From: Treponema socranskii subsp. buccale
GTDB lineage: Bacteria; Spirochaetota; Spirochaetia; Treponematales; Treponemataceae
NCBI RefSeq assembly: GCF_024181585.1
Contig: NZ_CP054258.1
Location: 1,488,001 to 1,552,000 of the forward strand
Direction: 5' to 3'
DNA length: 64,000 nucleotides
The notes beneath the pieces were generated by a model. It was not told the DNA's origin, did no database searches, and was given only the letters and a program-made list of their open reading frames with translations. This document shows, in pieces, positions 1-9,024 of this stretch. Position numbers and translations under genes: made by a program. Within the stretch, counting starts at the first letter, position 1, and each line of letters starts with the position of its first letter.

Positions 1-108
1 CAGATGATAGAAAGTAAACGGGAAAATGTCAATTGTAAAAAAATTATTAAAATGCAGAAAAGGTTCCCGTACCTCGCTTGGAGCGCATCGAAAATATCTT
101 CCGGTCCG

Positions 109-912
109 TCACAGCGCCTTCTCTTCGATATGCGATTCGATTTCGGTAAAATAGCGCACGGTTTTCATTTTCAGCTCTTCGCCCGCTTCATCGTCACAGA
201 CGATCACCGCGTCTTTGTGCAGTTGAAGCGCCGTTACCGCCCATTGGTGAGAAACGGAGCCTTCGACGCCTTCGGCAACCGCGCGCGCTTTCACCCTGCC
301 CGTCGCCATGATAACGACTTCATCCGCATCGCAGATGGTTCCGACACCGACAGTCAGCGCCTGCGTCGGCACTTTCGAAAGATCGCCGCCGAAAAAACGG
401 GCGTTTGCTCCGATCGTCTCTTTTGTCAGTATCGCAACATGGGTACGAGAAGCGAGAGAGGAACCGGGTTCGTTGAACGCGATGTGTCCGTCGCTTCCGA
501 TACCGCCGAAAAAAAGACGTATGCCGCCCGCATCTTCGATCGCTTTTTCATAAGCGGCGCATTCGGCTTCCGTATCCTTTGCAAGCCCGTTCAATATATG
601 GATATTGTTTTTATTTATATCGATGTGATTAAAAAAATTGTCGAACATAAAATAATGATAGCTTTGCGGGTGCCTATCGTCGAGACCGACATATTCGTCC
701 ATATTGAACGTAACGACGTTTTTAAACGAAACCTTTCCCGCCTTGCACAATTCGATAAGTGTTTTATACGTTCCGAGCGGCGTGCTGCCCGTCGGAAGAC
801 CGAGCACAAAGGGGTTCGATTCGGTCGGATTATAATCGACTATGCGCCGCGCAATATGATGCGCAGCCCATACGGAACACTCATCGTAATTTTTTTTAAC
901 AACAACACGCAT
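109..912 (-). CDS. nagB: Glucosamine-6-phosphate deaminase
   Basis: Converts glucosamine-6-phosphate to fructose-6-phosphate and ammonia in the cytoplasm, the last step feeding amino sugars into glycolysis. The 267-aa protein has the family length and opens with the typical MRVVVKKNYDECSVWAA start. It carries the substrate loop GLPTGSTPLGTY (about residues 38-49), the FNMDEYVGL motif with the catalytic Asp (about 69-77) and the FGGIGSDGHIAFNEPGSS segment (about 135-152). It lies 37 bp downstream of nagA on the same strand, with an AGGAGC ribosome site, so the two are probably co-transcribed. The long plus-strand reading frame through this region is an antisense shadow. Family assignment is firm. 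Confidence 0.97.
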   Translation of the reverse strand: MRVVVKKNYDECSVWAAHHIARRIVDYNPTESNPFVLGLPTGSTPLGTYKTLIELCKAGKVSFKNVVTFNMDEYVGLDDRHPQSYHYFMFDNFFNHIDINKNNIHILNGLAKDTEAECAAYEKAIEDAGGIRLFFGGIGSDGHIAFNEPGSSLASRTHVAILTKETIGANARFFGGDLSKVPTQALTVGVGTICDADEVVIMATGRVKARAVAEGVEGSVSHQWAVTALQLHKDAVIVCDDEAGEELKMKTVRYFTEIESHIEEKAL

Positions 913-949
913 ACTAAGCTCCTATTATTGATTATTAAAAAGTACTACC

Positions 950-2116
950 TTAAAATACATTTTTTATCATACGTCCCTGCACCATGACAAAACGCAGCGC
1001 AAAATCCTTATCGAAAACGATAACGTCGCTGTCGTAACCGGGTACGAGCATACCTTTTTTTTGAAACTTCATAATACGCGCGGGATTCGCCGACGCGCAT
1101 TTTACCGCATCGCTCAACGGAAAGCCGAACGATACGAGATTTTTCAATCCGCGAATCATCGTAAGCGCGGAACCGGCAATGACGTCGTCGGACTTCCGAT
1201 GAAAGCAGCCGTCTTTGAAAACGACTTCTTCTCCGTTCGCCGTAAGATGATCGCCCGCTTCTTCCGTCGGAGTGAGCGCATCGGTAACGAGCACGATTTG
1301 ATCGCTCGTTTTATCTTTTTGCAAAAGTTTAAAAAGATCGGGATGTACGTGCACTCCGTCCGCGATGATTTCGCACGTCATTTCCGGATGGATGAGAACC
1401 GCTCCGACCGCGCCCGGGTTCCGGTGATGCATTTGGCTCATCGCGTTGAAAAAATGCGTCGAGTGAAAAATACCCGCCTGCATGCCTTCGACCATATTGC
1501 TGTAAGCGGCATCGGTGTGTCCCGCCTGCAGCACGATCCCCTTGTCGATGCACATAAGCGCGAGACGCCGCATATCTTTCAATTCGGGAGCGACGGTCAT
1601 ATTGACGATGTGCCCTTCGGAGGCTTCCCAAAGCCGCTCCATCAAATCGAGGTCTACGCTCCTTACCGTTTCGGGCCGCTGCACACCGAGTTTATGCGGC
1701 GAGATAAAGGGGCCTTCGAGATGGATCCCCATAATCTTCGCACCCTCTTCCCGTCCCATAGCGCGCACGATCGCTTTGATCGAAGAAATCATCGTCGCTT
1801 CGTCGGAAGGATACATCGTCGGATTGAAAGCGGTGACGCCGTAATCCGCAAGGTCGACCGACATACGGAGTATGCCTTCGGTTGTGCAATCATCCGTACC
1901 GTGCCCTTTAAATCCGTGTATATGCGTGTCGATTAAACCGGGTGCGACGTACATGCCGTGCGCGTCGATAACGGTAACGTCATTGTCGAATATTTTTTGA
2001 CGGAAACGGTTTTCGGAAAATATATCGGCGATCTTTCCGCCGTCGATTAAAACGGCGCAGTCGTCCATCTGCGAAATGCCGTTCAGCACCGTCGCATTGT
2101 GTATACATAATTTCAT
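950..2116 (-). CDS. nagA: N-acetylglucosamine-6-phosphate deacetylase
   Basis: Removes acetate from N-acetylglucosamine-6-phosphate to give the NagB substrate. The 388-aa protein is an amidohydrolase: the metal-binding motif GLIDTHIHGFKGH is near residues 61-73, GIHLEGPFISPHKLG near 130-144, the metal His in LQAGHTDAAY and in STHFFNAM, and the catalytic Asp in LVTDALTPT near 277. The start at MKLCIHNATVLNG is typical of the family. No ribosome site precedes the ATG; instead a -10-like hexamer ends 7 nt upstream (see the promoter entry), so a near-leaderless mRNA is inferred. No NagC or GntR regulator lies nearby. Confidence 0.96.
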   Translation of the reverse strand: MKLCIHNATVLNGISQMDDCAVLIDGGKIADIFSENRFRQKIFDNDVTVIDAHGMYVAPGLIDTHIHGFKGHGTDDCTTEGILRMSVDLADYGVTAFNPTMYPSDEATMISSIKAIVRAMGREEGAKIMGIHLEGPFISPHKLGVQRPETVRSVDLDLMERLWEASEGHIVNMTVAPELKDMRRLALMCIDKGIVLQAGHTDAAYSNMVEGMQAGIFHSTHFFNAMSQMHHRNPGAVGAVLIHPEMTCEIIADGVHVHPDLFKLLQKDKTSDQIVLVTDALTPTEEAGDHLTANGEEVVFKDGCFHRKSDDVIAGSALTMIRGLKNLVSFGFPLSDAVKCASANPARIMKFQKKGMLVPGYDSDVIVFDKDFALRFVMVQGRMIKNVF

Positions 2117-2123
2117 ACGTCAT

Positions 2124-2153
2124 ACAATAGCACAAAGACGGCATGAGGAGCAA
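2124..2153 (-). promoter_or_regulatory. Candidate promoter of nagA, almost leaderless
   Basis: On the minus strand TTGCTC (2148-2153) and TATTGT (2124-2129) are separated by 18 bp, and the nagA ATG begins 7 nt after the -10. No Shine-Dalgarno sequence fits in the gap. The match is by eye and unmeasured; the same geometry recurs at seven other genes in the window. Confidence 0.45.
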
Positions 2154-2225
2154 CCGCGCCGAAAACCGCATTTTCTAAAAAACGGTTTTAATGCAAAAAA
2201 TCGATTGTGTTCCGGAAAGCTCAGG

Positions 2226-3014
2226 TCAGTTATCCTTTGATGAAGCGTTGATTGCAACCGTGCCGAGATGCAGCACTTTGCTGTACTGTTCCGTATAATT
2301 TTCATCCAGCCCGACGGAAACGGCATACATATCGACAAAATACGTATTGTCGTAGCCGCTTGAAAAACCGGAACTCGAATAATTGTAGTCGGTGTCGGTC
2401 GAAGAAAGCGTTTTGGAAGCACTGTCGTTATCACCGTCGCGGCCGAAATCGAAAGAGTACCGATTCCCCGCCCGCTTCGGAACATTTGTCGGCGCAATGC
2501 TGCTGTCTCCCGCATAACCGACGATAATCTTTGCCTGATAGCGCCGGTCGGTCTGATAATTCGTCAAACGGATATAAATCCGCCTGTTTACCTGGGTCGA
2601 TTCAATAAGGTGAGCCGCCCCCGATGTGCTTCCGAGCTGTACATATTTATAATTCTTTTTAAGAAGATTCGCGGCGGATGAGGGATCGGTAGAATTGTTC
2701 GCCGAACTCAGCGCCGAAGTAACGCTCGTTATGGAGTCGTATCGGTTGTAGATTTTATAATAGACGTCGGTTCCCAAAAATTTAAAAGGCGGAGGATTGA
2801 TAAGCGGATCCGAATTTTTAACTTCATTCGTCTCAAATTCGAAATATTTTTCTTCAAATTGTACGGTAGAATATGTCGATGAATGCAAAAGCATCGGTTC
2901 ATCAAGCGCATATATCGTTTCCAGCCCGCAGCCGAAAAAACAAAGACAGCACGCTGCAAGAGAAAACAATTCGTATAAGTGATATTTTCTCCGCACGCTG
3001 CCGCCCGACATCAT
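2226..3014 (-). CDS. Putative lipoprotein of unknown function
   Basis: A 262-aa protein with a positively charged N terminus, a hydrophobic stretch and a probable spirochaetal lipobox ending in Cys (SLAACCLCFFGC, Cys about residue 29), so an inner- or outer-membrane lipoprotein is inferred. The rest is Ser/Asn/Tyr-rich with a predicted beta character and no motif I recognise; a low-complexity Asp/Ser tract (DGDNDSASKTLSSTDTD) sits near residues 195-211. A GTG at 2996 (MRRKYHLYELFSL) is an alternative start that gives a more normal signal peptide. It lies 29 bp downstream of the TPR protein gene and probably closes that operon, since 109 bp and a promoter separate it from nagA. Confidence 0.7.
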   Translation of the reverse strand: MMSGGSVRRKYHLYELFSLAACCLCFFGCGLETIYALDEPMLLHSSTYSTVQFEEKYFEFETNEVKNSDPLINPPPFKFLGTDVYYKIYNRYDSITSVTSALSSANNSTDPSSAANLLKKNYKYVQLGSTSGAAHLIESTQVNRRIYIRLTNYQTDRRYQAKIIVGYAGDSSIAPTNVPKRAGNRYSFDFGRDGDNDSASKTLSSTDTDYNYSSSGFSSGYDNTYFVDMYAVSVGLDENYTEQYSKVLHLGTVAINASSKDN

Positions 3015-3043
3015 ACAAAAAAAACAATATATCGCCGTATCCG

Positions 3044-3724
3044 TTACTCGATTTTACCCTCGGCTTTCAACGCGATAAGGCGCGTCTCCGCAAGGTTCGT
3101 CCACGCATCTCCGAGCGCGTTCGCGGTAAGCTTCGTATACGCTTCCGACGCTTTTTTATAATCGCCGAGCGCTTCGTAAGTACGAGCTTCGGAAAAACGC
3201 GCGTGAGATACAAGCGGAAAATCCTTTGCGCCCGAAGCTTTTCCGTAGTTTGCAGCCGCTTCCGCAAGGTTTCCGGTGTTTTCATCGCAGACGGCCATAT
3301 TGTAATAAGCAAGCGGTGCCGTATACGACTTCGCGCCCTTCGCTGCGACAGCCGTCCAATAGGATTTTGCCGCAGCATAATCTTTACGAGCGTATGCGAT
3401 ATCCGCCGCCAACATATTCGCCCGAACACCGACGATGCCGCCTTTCGAAAGATACGGTGTGAGCTTCGTCATCGCATCGCTTCTACGCGTTTCGATTTCC
3501 GCTTCCGAAAGAGAATCGGAACCCTTTATAAAATCGTATTCGACGGTATCAACGAACGAAATACCCTTTACCGTCAAAGATGAAACGACGGCGGCGGATA
3601 TGCCGTATACTACTATACCCGTAACGACTGCCGCAGTCAAAATGATGATCTGCATGCGGTATTTCAGCATAAACTGCGAAAGGCGTTCGCCCGCAGTCGC
3701 TTTTTCAAATTTTTTTTCAATCAT
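3044..3724 (-). CDS. Membrane-anchored TPR protein
   Basis: A 226-aa protein with one N-terminal transmembrane segment (about residues 25-50, after MIEKKFEKATAGERLSQFMLKYR) followed by a periplasmic tail with degenerate tetratricopeptide repeats: ANMLAADIAYARKDYAAAKSYW, PLAYYNMAVCDENTGNLAEAA and HARFSEARTYEALGDYKKAS. The layout resembles YfgM/BamD-like scaffold proteins, but no partner is visible here. The ATG at 3724 is chosen because GGGAG lies at the right distance; a GTG six codons earlier overlaps the stop of the upstream activator gene. Probably a protein-interaction scaffold in the envelope; the precise role is unknown. Confidence 0.75.
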   Translation of the reverse strand: MIEKKFEKATAGERLSQFMLKYRMQIIILTAAVVTGIVVYGISAAVVSSLTVKGISFVDTVEYDFIKGSDSLSEAEIETRRSDAMTKLTPYLSKGGIVGVRANMLAADIAYARKDYAAAKSYWTAVAAKGAKSYTAPLAYYNMAVCDENTGNLAEAAANYGKASGAKDFPLVSHARFSEARTYEALGDYKKASEAYTKLTANALGDAWTNLAETRLIALKAEGKIE

Positions 3725-3738
3725 ATCTACTCCCGTAT

Positions 3739-5292
3739 TCACATCTCTTCCGATTCTTCTTCGCGGTCGCGAAGATCGTTCAGCAAGCGCGAAACGTATG
3801 TCCGCTGGATGCCGAGTATTTTTCCCGCTTTCGTTTTATTCCAAGCGGTTTCTTCCAAAATTTTCCTCACGTAGGCGCTTTTAAATTTATTCACCGCTTC
3901 TTTGAGAGAGCGGTCGCCGCTCGCGTCCGACGCGTATTCCTCCGCCATACGTTCGATTTCGTTTTTCCCGCTCCCGCGCTCTTCATAACCGATGCGGAGG
4001 TCGAACGCATTGATAAGAGGAGGCGTACCGAGCACGCATGCGCGTTCGATCGAATTTTCGAGCTCGCGGATGTTTCCCGGCCAATAATACGAATACAGCG
4101 CATCCATCGCCGAACGCGAAAAGCCGGTAAAATTCTTTTTCGTTTCTCCCGAAAACTTTTGCAAAAAGAAATCGGCAAGAGCGGGAATATCCTCTTTCCG
4201 CTCGCGAAGCGGAGGAACTTTTAAAGGTATGCCGCTCAAGCGGAAGTACAGATCGCTTCGGAACTTTTGCTCGCTCATCATCGCTTCGAGGTCGCGGTTC
4301 GTCGCAGCGACGACGCGCACGTCGACCGACACGGTTTTGCTCGATCCGACTTTTTGAAACTGCTTCGATTGTATGACGCGCAAAAGTTTCGCCTGCAGTT
4401 CGAGCGGCATCTCTCCTATTTCGTCGAGAAAAATCGTTCCGCCGTCTGCCGTTTCAAAATAGCCTTTGTGATCGGCTTTTGCATCGGTAAACGCGCCTTT
4501 CACGTGCCCAAAAAGCTCGCTTTCGAGCAGCGAAGGAGAAAGAGCTGCGCAGTTGACCCGCACGAAAGGCTTTCCCTCCCGATCGCTTTTTCTGTGTATC
4601 TGTTCGGCAACGAGCTCTTTTCCGACACCGCTTTCGCCGGTGATGATGATCGAAAGATTCGTCTTCGCGATGCCGTCGATCATCTTGAGCAGATCCGAAA
4701 TGACCGGGCTCTTTGCGATAAACGGATGGTAATCGCTCCCCGCCGAAAGCGTATTTTGCAGCGCGGAAATTTTATTCTGCGCGGACTGATACTTCGCCGC
4801 ATTCCTGTACGCTATGCCCGCTTGACTGCACAGCATATTGAGTATTTCGAGATCGTCGTCGTCGAAATACTCTCCGCCCGCTTTGTTTATCAATTCGATG
4901 ACGCCGATGCATTCGTCGCCGACGCACAGCGGAACCGCTATCATCGTTTTGGAAACATAGCCTGTCTTATGCTGCACGTGATCGGAAAAACGCGGATCGT
5001 TTACGACATCCCGCAGGATAAGCGGCTGCCGGTGAGATGCGACCCAGCCGGCAATACTGCTTTTATCGACGGGAATGTCTTTCGCTTCCGCCCCTTTCGG
5101 CCCGAGCGCGATGACGAAACGCAGCGTATCGTCGGCGTTTACGAGCAGCAGCGACGACGATTCGCAGTGAACGAGACGCATCGCCGCTTCGAGGATGTAG
5201 ACGAGCAGCGCGTCCAAATCGGCGTAATTCGAATTGATCCTGTTGTTGATTTCGATGAGCGTATTGAGTTCATCTAAACCAATCGAAGTCAT
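3739..5292 (-). CDS. Sigma-54-dependent activator with GAF sensor domain
   Basis: A 517-aa enhancer-binding protein. An N-terminal GAF domain (about residues 20-165, including the DDDDLEILNMLCSQAGIAYRN end) probably senses a small molecule. The AAA+ domain has Walker A GESGVGKE (about 217-224), the sigma-54 contact loop written GAFTDA instead of the common GAFTGA, Walker B FLDEIGEM and the sensor region VVAATNRDLE. A FIS-type helix-turn-helix ends the protein (AWNKTKAGKILGIQRTYVSRLL). The domain order is that of NifA/FhlA-like activators, with no receiver domain. It lies 20 bp after cmk-rpsA and just before the TPR gene. Its targets cannot be told from this window; I saw no convincing -24/-12 promoter. 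Confidence 0.92.
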   Translation of the reverse strand: MTSIGLDELNTLIEINNRINSNYADLDALLVYILEAAMRLVHCESSSLLLVNADDTLRFVIALGPKGAEAKDIPVDKSSIAGWVASHRQPLILRDVVNDPRFSDHVQHKTGYVSKTMIAVPLCVGDECIGVIELINKAGGEYFDDDDLEILNMLCSQAGIAYRNAAKYQSAQNKISALQNTLSAGSDYHPFIAKSPVISDLLKMIDGIAKTNLSIIITGESGVGKELVAEQIHRKSDREGKPFVRVNCAALSPSLLESELFGHVKGAFTDAKADHKGYFETADGGTIFLDEIGEMPLELQAKLLRVIQSKQFQKVGSSKTVSVDVRVVAATNRDLEAMMSEQKFRSDLYFRLSGIPLKVPPLRERKEDIPALADFFLQKFSGETKKNFTGFSRSAMDALYSYYWPGNIRELENSIERACVLGTPPLINAFDLRIGYEERGSGKNEIERMAEEYASDASGDRSLKEAVNKFKSAYVRKILEETAWNKTKAGKILGIQRTYVSRLLNDLRDREEESEEM

Positions 5293-5312
5293 CTCGGTTT
5301 TCGGTAAGATTG

Positions 5313-7670
5313 TCAGTCTTTTTTCTGCGTCTGCAGAAAGTCGCCGAAGGTATACGCGCCGTCGTTTTCATCCGGCTTTGCGATATACTGCGAAATGGCC
5401 GCCCGCTCCTGCGCTTTTTTAAATTCGCGCACGGAAAAAGCGATCTTTTCTTTTTCGACGTTGACATCGACGACGTACACATTGATCTTATCGCCGACTT
5501 TATAATTTTTTACCGCCTCTTCAAAGGGTACGTTGCGGTCTTCACTCAAATTCGTTTTATTAACGAGACCTTCGATGCCTTCCGGCGCTTTGACGAAAAT
5601 GCCGAACTCCGTGATCGACGTGATCTCACCTTCAAGCGTCGAACCGGGCTTATGCGTTTCGGCAAAGAGTTTCCACGGATTGTCGGTAAGCTGCTTAATG
5701 CCGAGCCGGATACGGTGACTTTCCGCATCGTTTTCGATGACGACCGCTTCAATTTCCTGATCCTGTTCGAGTTCGCTGCCCGGATGCTTGACTTTTTTCG
5801 TCCACGAAATATCGTCTCCGTGCAAAAACCCGTCGATACCGTCTTCGAGTTCGATAAAGGCGCCCGCATTCGTGATCTTTATGACTTTGCCCTTTACGCG
5901 GCTGCCGACCGGATATTTTTCGCCGATCGTATCCCACGGGTTCGCCGTCACCTGCTTTAAACCGAGCGATACGCGGCCGGCTTGAATATCGTAGCCGAGG
6001 ATCATACATTCGACTTCGTCCCCGACTTTTACCATGTCGGACGGTTTATTGACTTTTTTCGTCCACGAAAATTCGCTTATATGCACGAGCCCTTCGATGC
6101 CCTCTTCCAGTTCGATAAAGGCGCCGAAGTCGGTAAGCTTCGTCACTTTGCCTTTTACGACATCGTTGACGTGATAGGTGTCTTCAAAATGCATCCACGG
6201 GTCTTCGGTAAAGTGCTTCAGTGAAAGATTGATACGTTTTTCGGCTTCGTCCATGCGGATCACTTTGAGTTCGATCTCCTGCCCTTTTTTGACGAAATCT
6301 TTCGGACGGGCGACGTGTCCCCAGCTCATATCGTTTATGTGCAAAAGTCCGTCGAATCCGCCCAAGTCGATAAAGGCGCCGAAACTCGTAAAGCTCTTCA
6401 CGGTACCCTTTACCGTGTCGCCGATCTTTACGTTCGCAAAAAATTCGTCTCTCGCTTTACCGATCTGTTCTTCGAGATACTTTCTGCGGTTGACGACGAC
6501 GTTCGCTTTGTTGTCCGAATACAGCCGTTCGATATACATTTTGCTTTCGGTACCGACCAGCGATTCGGGCTTTTCAACCTTTTGGCTGTCGGACTGGCTG
6601 ATCGGCAAAAACGCGTGGATGCCGCCTCCCAAATCGACTTCGAAACCGCCTTTGACGACTTTCGCGACGGTACCGTCTATAGGTATTTTATCTTTAAACG
6701 CTTGGGTAATGTCTTTCCACAAACGCTTTTCATCGGCTTGCCGTTTGGAAATCTCCGGACCGTTTTTGCCGAATTTATTGACGAGTTTAACCGTAACCGT
6801 ATCCCCGACTTCCGGCGCTTTTGAACCGAACTCCGATTTGGGGATTCTGCCTTCCGATTTGCAGTTTACATCGACAAATACGGTATCGTCGGTAACCGCG
6901 ACGACCGTCCCGTCGACGAGCTGTCCGTTTTCCGGCGTGCTCAAACTGTTCAGAGATTCTTCTAATTGTGTCTGGAACTTATCCTTGGAGTCCCGGTTTT
7001 GTTCCTTTTCCACTTCCTGTGTTTCCATCTTTGACCCTTTTTCGTGAATTTGATTTAATATTATCTCACAAACTTTCTCTATCGTCAAGGTGGACGTATC
7101 GATATATACGGCGTCGGGAGCGACGACGAGCGCGCCTTCTTTTTTGTTTTTGTCGATTTCGTCGCGCTTTTTTATCGCTTCTTTGATCTCTTCGAGCGTC
7201 ATACCGCTCACGCCCTGTTTAAATCTCCGCTCGGCTTGTACGTCGAGCGACGCGTCGAGATAGAATTTACAGTCGGCATCGGGAAATACGACGGTCGTCA
7301 TATCGCGCCCTTCAGAAACGATATCGAGCGATTTTGTCAATTCGCGAAGGCGATCGTTGACAATGCGGCGTACTTCGGGAAACGCGGACACGCCTGCCGC
7401 GTGAGCGCTCACTTCGTCCGAGTGCAGTAAGGATTCGACGTCATCGCCGTTTAGAATCAAATGCGAATCGACGTAATCGAGTTTTTGTTTTTTGCAAAAA
7501 TCGACGACCGCCGCCTCGTCATTCAAATCGATGCCGTTTTTTAAAAGCGCGAGCGTGAGCGCGCGGTAAAAACTGCCGCTGTTTAAAAACGTAATGCCGA
7601 GCTTTTTTGCAAGAAGAGATGCAATCGTACTTTTACCGGTACCCGCAGGTCCGTCTATCGCAATAACCAT
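5313..7670 (-). CDS. cmk-rpsA: Fused cytidylate kinase and ribosomal protein S1
   Basis: A 785-aa two-function protein. Residues 1 to about 215 are cytidylate kinase, which makes CDP/dCDP from CMP/dCMP: P-loop DGPAGTGKST near residues 5-14, SEGRDMTTVVFPDA near 118-131, and the lid sequence RRFKQGVSGMTLEE. After a linker rich in Glu/Lys/Gln, six S1 RNA-binding repeats follow, each with a VKGKV...GAFIEL...GLVH-type core, so the second half is a full S1 protein of the small ribosomal subunit. The same fusion is known from other treponemes, so this is a lineage marker rather than an assembly fault. The ATG at 7670 has a GGAGGATT ribosome site. It follows the pseudouridine synthase gene and precedes the sigma-54 activator. 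Confidence 0.97.
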   Translation of the reverse strand: MVIAIDGPAGTGKSTIASLLAKKLGITFLNSGSFYRALTLALLKNGIDLNDEAAVVDFCKKQKLDYVDSHLILNGDDVESLLHSDEVSAHAAGVSAFPEVRRIVNDRLRELTKSLDIVSEGRDMTTVVFPDADCKFYLDASLDVQAERRFKQGVSGMTLEEIKEAIKKRDEIDKNKKEGALVVAPDAVYIDTSTLTIEKVCEIILNQIHEKGSKMETQEVEKEQNRDSKDKFQTQLEESLNSLSTPENGQLVDGTVVAVTDDTVFVDVNCKSEGRIPKSEFGSKAPEVGDTVTVKLVNKFGKNGPEISKRQADEKRLWKDITQAFKDKIPIDGTVAKVVKGGFEVDLGGGIHAFLPISQSDSQKVEKPESLVGTESKMYIERLYSDNKANVVVNRRKYLEEQIGKARDEFFANVKIGDTVKGTVKSFTSFGAFIDLGGFDGLLHINDMSWGHVARPKDFVKKGQEIELKVIRMDEAEKRINLSLKHFTEDPWMHFEDTYHVNDVVKGKVTKLTDFGAFIELEEGIEGLVHISEFSWTKKVNKPSDMVKVGDEVECMILGYDIQAGRVSLGLKQVTANPWDTIGEKYPVGSRVKGKVIKITNAGAFIELEDGIDGFLHGDDISWTKKVKHPGSELEQDQEIEAVVIENDAESHRIRLGIKQLTDNPWKLFAETHKPGSTLEGEITSITEFGIFVKAPEGIEGLVNKTNLSEDRNVPFEEAVKNYKVGDKINVYVVDVNVEKEKIAFSVREFKKAQERAAISQYIAKPDENDGAYTFGDFLQTQKKD

Positions 7671-7733
7671 AATCCTCCATTATCCTCATGTATCCTCACG
7701 GCGGGATTTCCCCGCAGTTCTCCGTAAAATTTA

Positions 7734-8480
7734 TTAAAATCTTTCGGCAGGGTTGTTTTTGCAAAGCGCGAGGAGCCCTTGCACTTCGCTCTTCGTTAAA
7801 TTGCGGAACTCGCCGCGTTTAAGGCCGTCGGCCGTTACGTTTCCGATCCGCACGCGCTCAAGCGATTTGATACCGACTTGATAATATTCGAACACGCGCC
7901 TGATTTCACGGTTTTTACCTTCGATCAAAACGATGTGCATTTTGCGCGCATTGCGTTCTTCGGCTTTGATGCAGCGGTAAAATATATTATCTATGCGGAT
8001 GCCCTTTTCAAAATCGGCTGCAAGCGTGCGAGGAATATGCGTACTCGTTTCGACGGCGTATTCTTTTTCGAGTTCCGCCGAAGGATGAGAAAGGGTTGCC
8101 GCAAAGCCGCCGTCGTTCGTAAAAATTATTAAACCGGTGCTGAACATGTCGAGACGTCCGACATTGTACAATCTTTCGGCGTATGCGGATTTTAACAAAT
8201 CGGATGCGACGGGTCTCCCCTTTTCATCGGAAAGAGAGCACACGTAACCGGCAGGTTTATTGAGAAGCACGTAGCGGAACTCTTTTTCGGGCGAAACGAT
8301 TTTGCCGTCGACCGCCACTTCATCGCCGGACGACACTTTCGTACCGGTCGCCGTAACGACTTTTCCGTTTACCGAAACGCGCCCCGACGCGATGTACTCT
8401 TCCGACGCGCGGCGGCTTGCGACACCCGATCGCGCGAGGTATGCCTGCAGCCTCATCGGAAACGAAAAATCAGCGGGCAA
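7734..8480 (-). CDS. RsuA/RluB-family pseudouridine synthase
   Basis: Isomerises a specific uridine in rRNA. The 248-aa protein has an N-terminal S4 RNA-binding domain (MRLQAYLARSGVASRRASEEYI) and the family signature NVGRLDMFSTGLIIFTNDG with the catalytic Asp. Two starts are possible: TTG at 8480, which has a good GAGAGG site but adds eight residues and overlaps scpB by 11 bp, and ATG at 8456, which matches the usual family start but lacks a ribosome site. I kept the TTG. The scpA-scpB-pseudouridine synthase-cmk order is a widespread conserved cluster. 16S versus 23S specificity cannot be decided from sequence alone. Confidence 0.93.
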   Translation of the reverse strand: MPADFSFPMRLQAYLARSGVASRRASEEYIASGRVSVNGKVVTATGTKVSSGDEVAVDGKIVSPEKEFRYVLLNKPAGYVCSLSDEKGRPVASDLLKSAYAERLYNVGRLDMFSTGLIIFTNDGGFAATLSHPSAELEKEYAVETSTHIPRTLAADFEKGIRIDNIFYRCIKAEERNARKMHIVLIEGKNREIRRVFEYYQVGIKSLERVRIGNVTADGLKRGEFRNLTKSEVQGLLALCKNNPAERF

Positions 8481-9009
8481 GCTCGAACCTCTCGGCTTCG
8501 TCTTCGTCGAGCTTCGGCAATTCGGCTATACTGTTCAAGCGGAAAAATTTTAAAAATTCTTTTGTCGTACCGAAGAGCACCGGTTTTCCCGGCACGTCTT
8601 TTTTGCCGACTTCTTTTATTAAATTTCGCTCCGAAAGCAGACGGATCATATTGTCGGCGGATACGCCTCTGATCGCTTCGATTTCACCGCGGGTGATCGG
8701 CTGCGAATACGCGATGATCGAAAGCGTTTCCATAGCCGAGCGTGAAAGCTTTCCTTCGCTTTTGGAGCCGTAACGTTCTCTCAGCGCCAGCCACAATTCT
8801 TTTTTGGGGACGAGCGACCAGCCGCCGGTGATCATCTGCAGTTCGATGCCGCTCGACTTTTCGGCGAGGCGTTCCTTTAAAGCGTCGATACACTTTTTGA
8901 CGACTTCGCTCGACAGCTGCGAAATATTTGCAAGCGAACGCTCGCTCACGGGCTCGCTTTCGAGGAAGAGAATCGTTTCGATCAATGCAGTTTCTTTTTC
9001 AAGCTCCAT
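8470..9009 (-). CDS. scpB: Segregation and condensation protein B
   Basis: The winged-helix partner of ScpA and Smc in the bacterial condensin that compacts and segregates the chromosome. The 179-aa protein begins ELEKETALIETILFLESEPVS and contains the family core SRSAMETLSIIAYSQPITRGEIEAIRGV near residues 90-117 and GRPV-like KDVPGKPVLFGTTKEFLKFF near 137-156, typical of ScpB. It lies 15 bp after scpA and overlaps the next gene by 11 bp if that gene starts at TTG. Confidence 0.95.
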   Translation of the reverse strand: MELEKETALIETILFLESEPVSERSLANISQLSSEVVKKCIDALKERLAEKSSGIELQMITGGWSLVPKKELWLALRERYGSKSEGKLSRSAMETLSIIAYSQPITRGEIEAIRGVSADNMIRLLSERNLIKEVGKKDVPGKPVLFGTTKEFLKFFRLNSIAELPKLDEDEAERFELAR

Positions 9010-9024
9010 ACCGCTTCGGTCACC

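Noticed and set aside
4-2000. Long plus-strand frames over nagB and nagA
   Set aside because: Mirror frames of two well-defined enzymes on the other strand; no ribosome sites or motifs.
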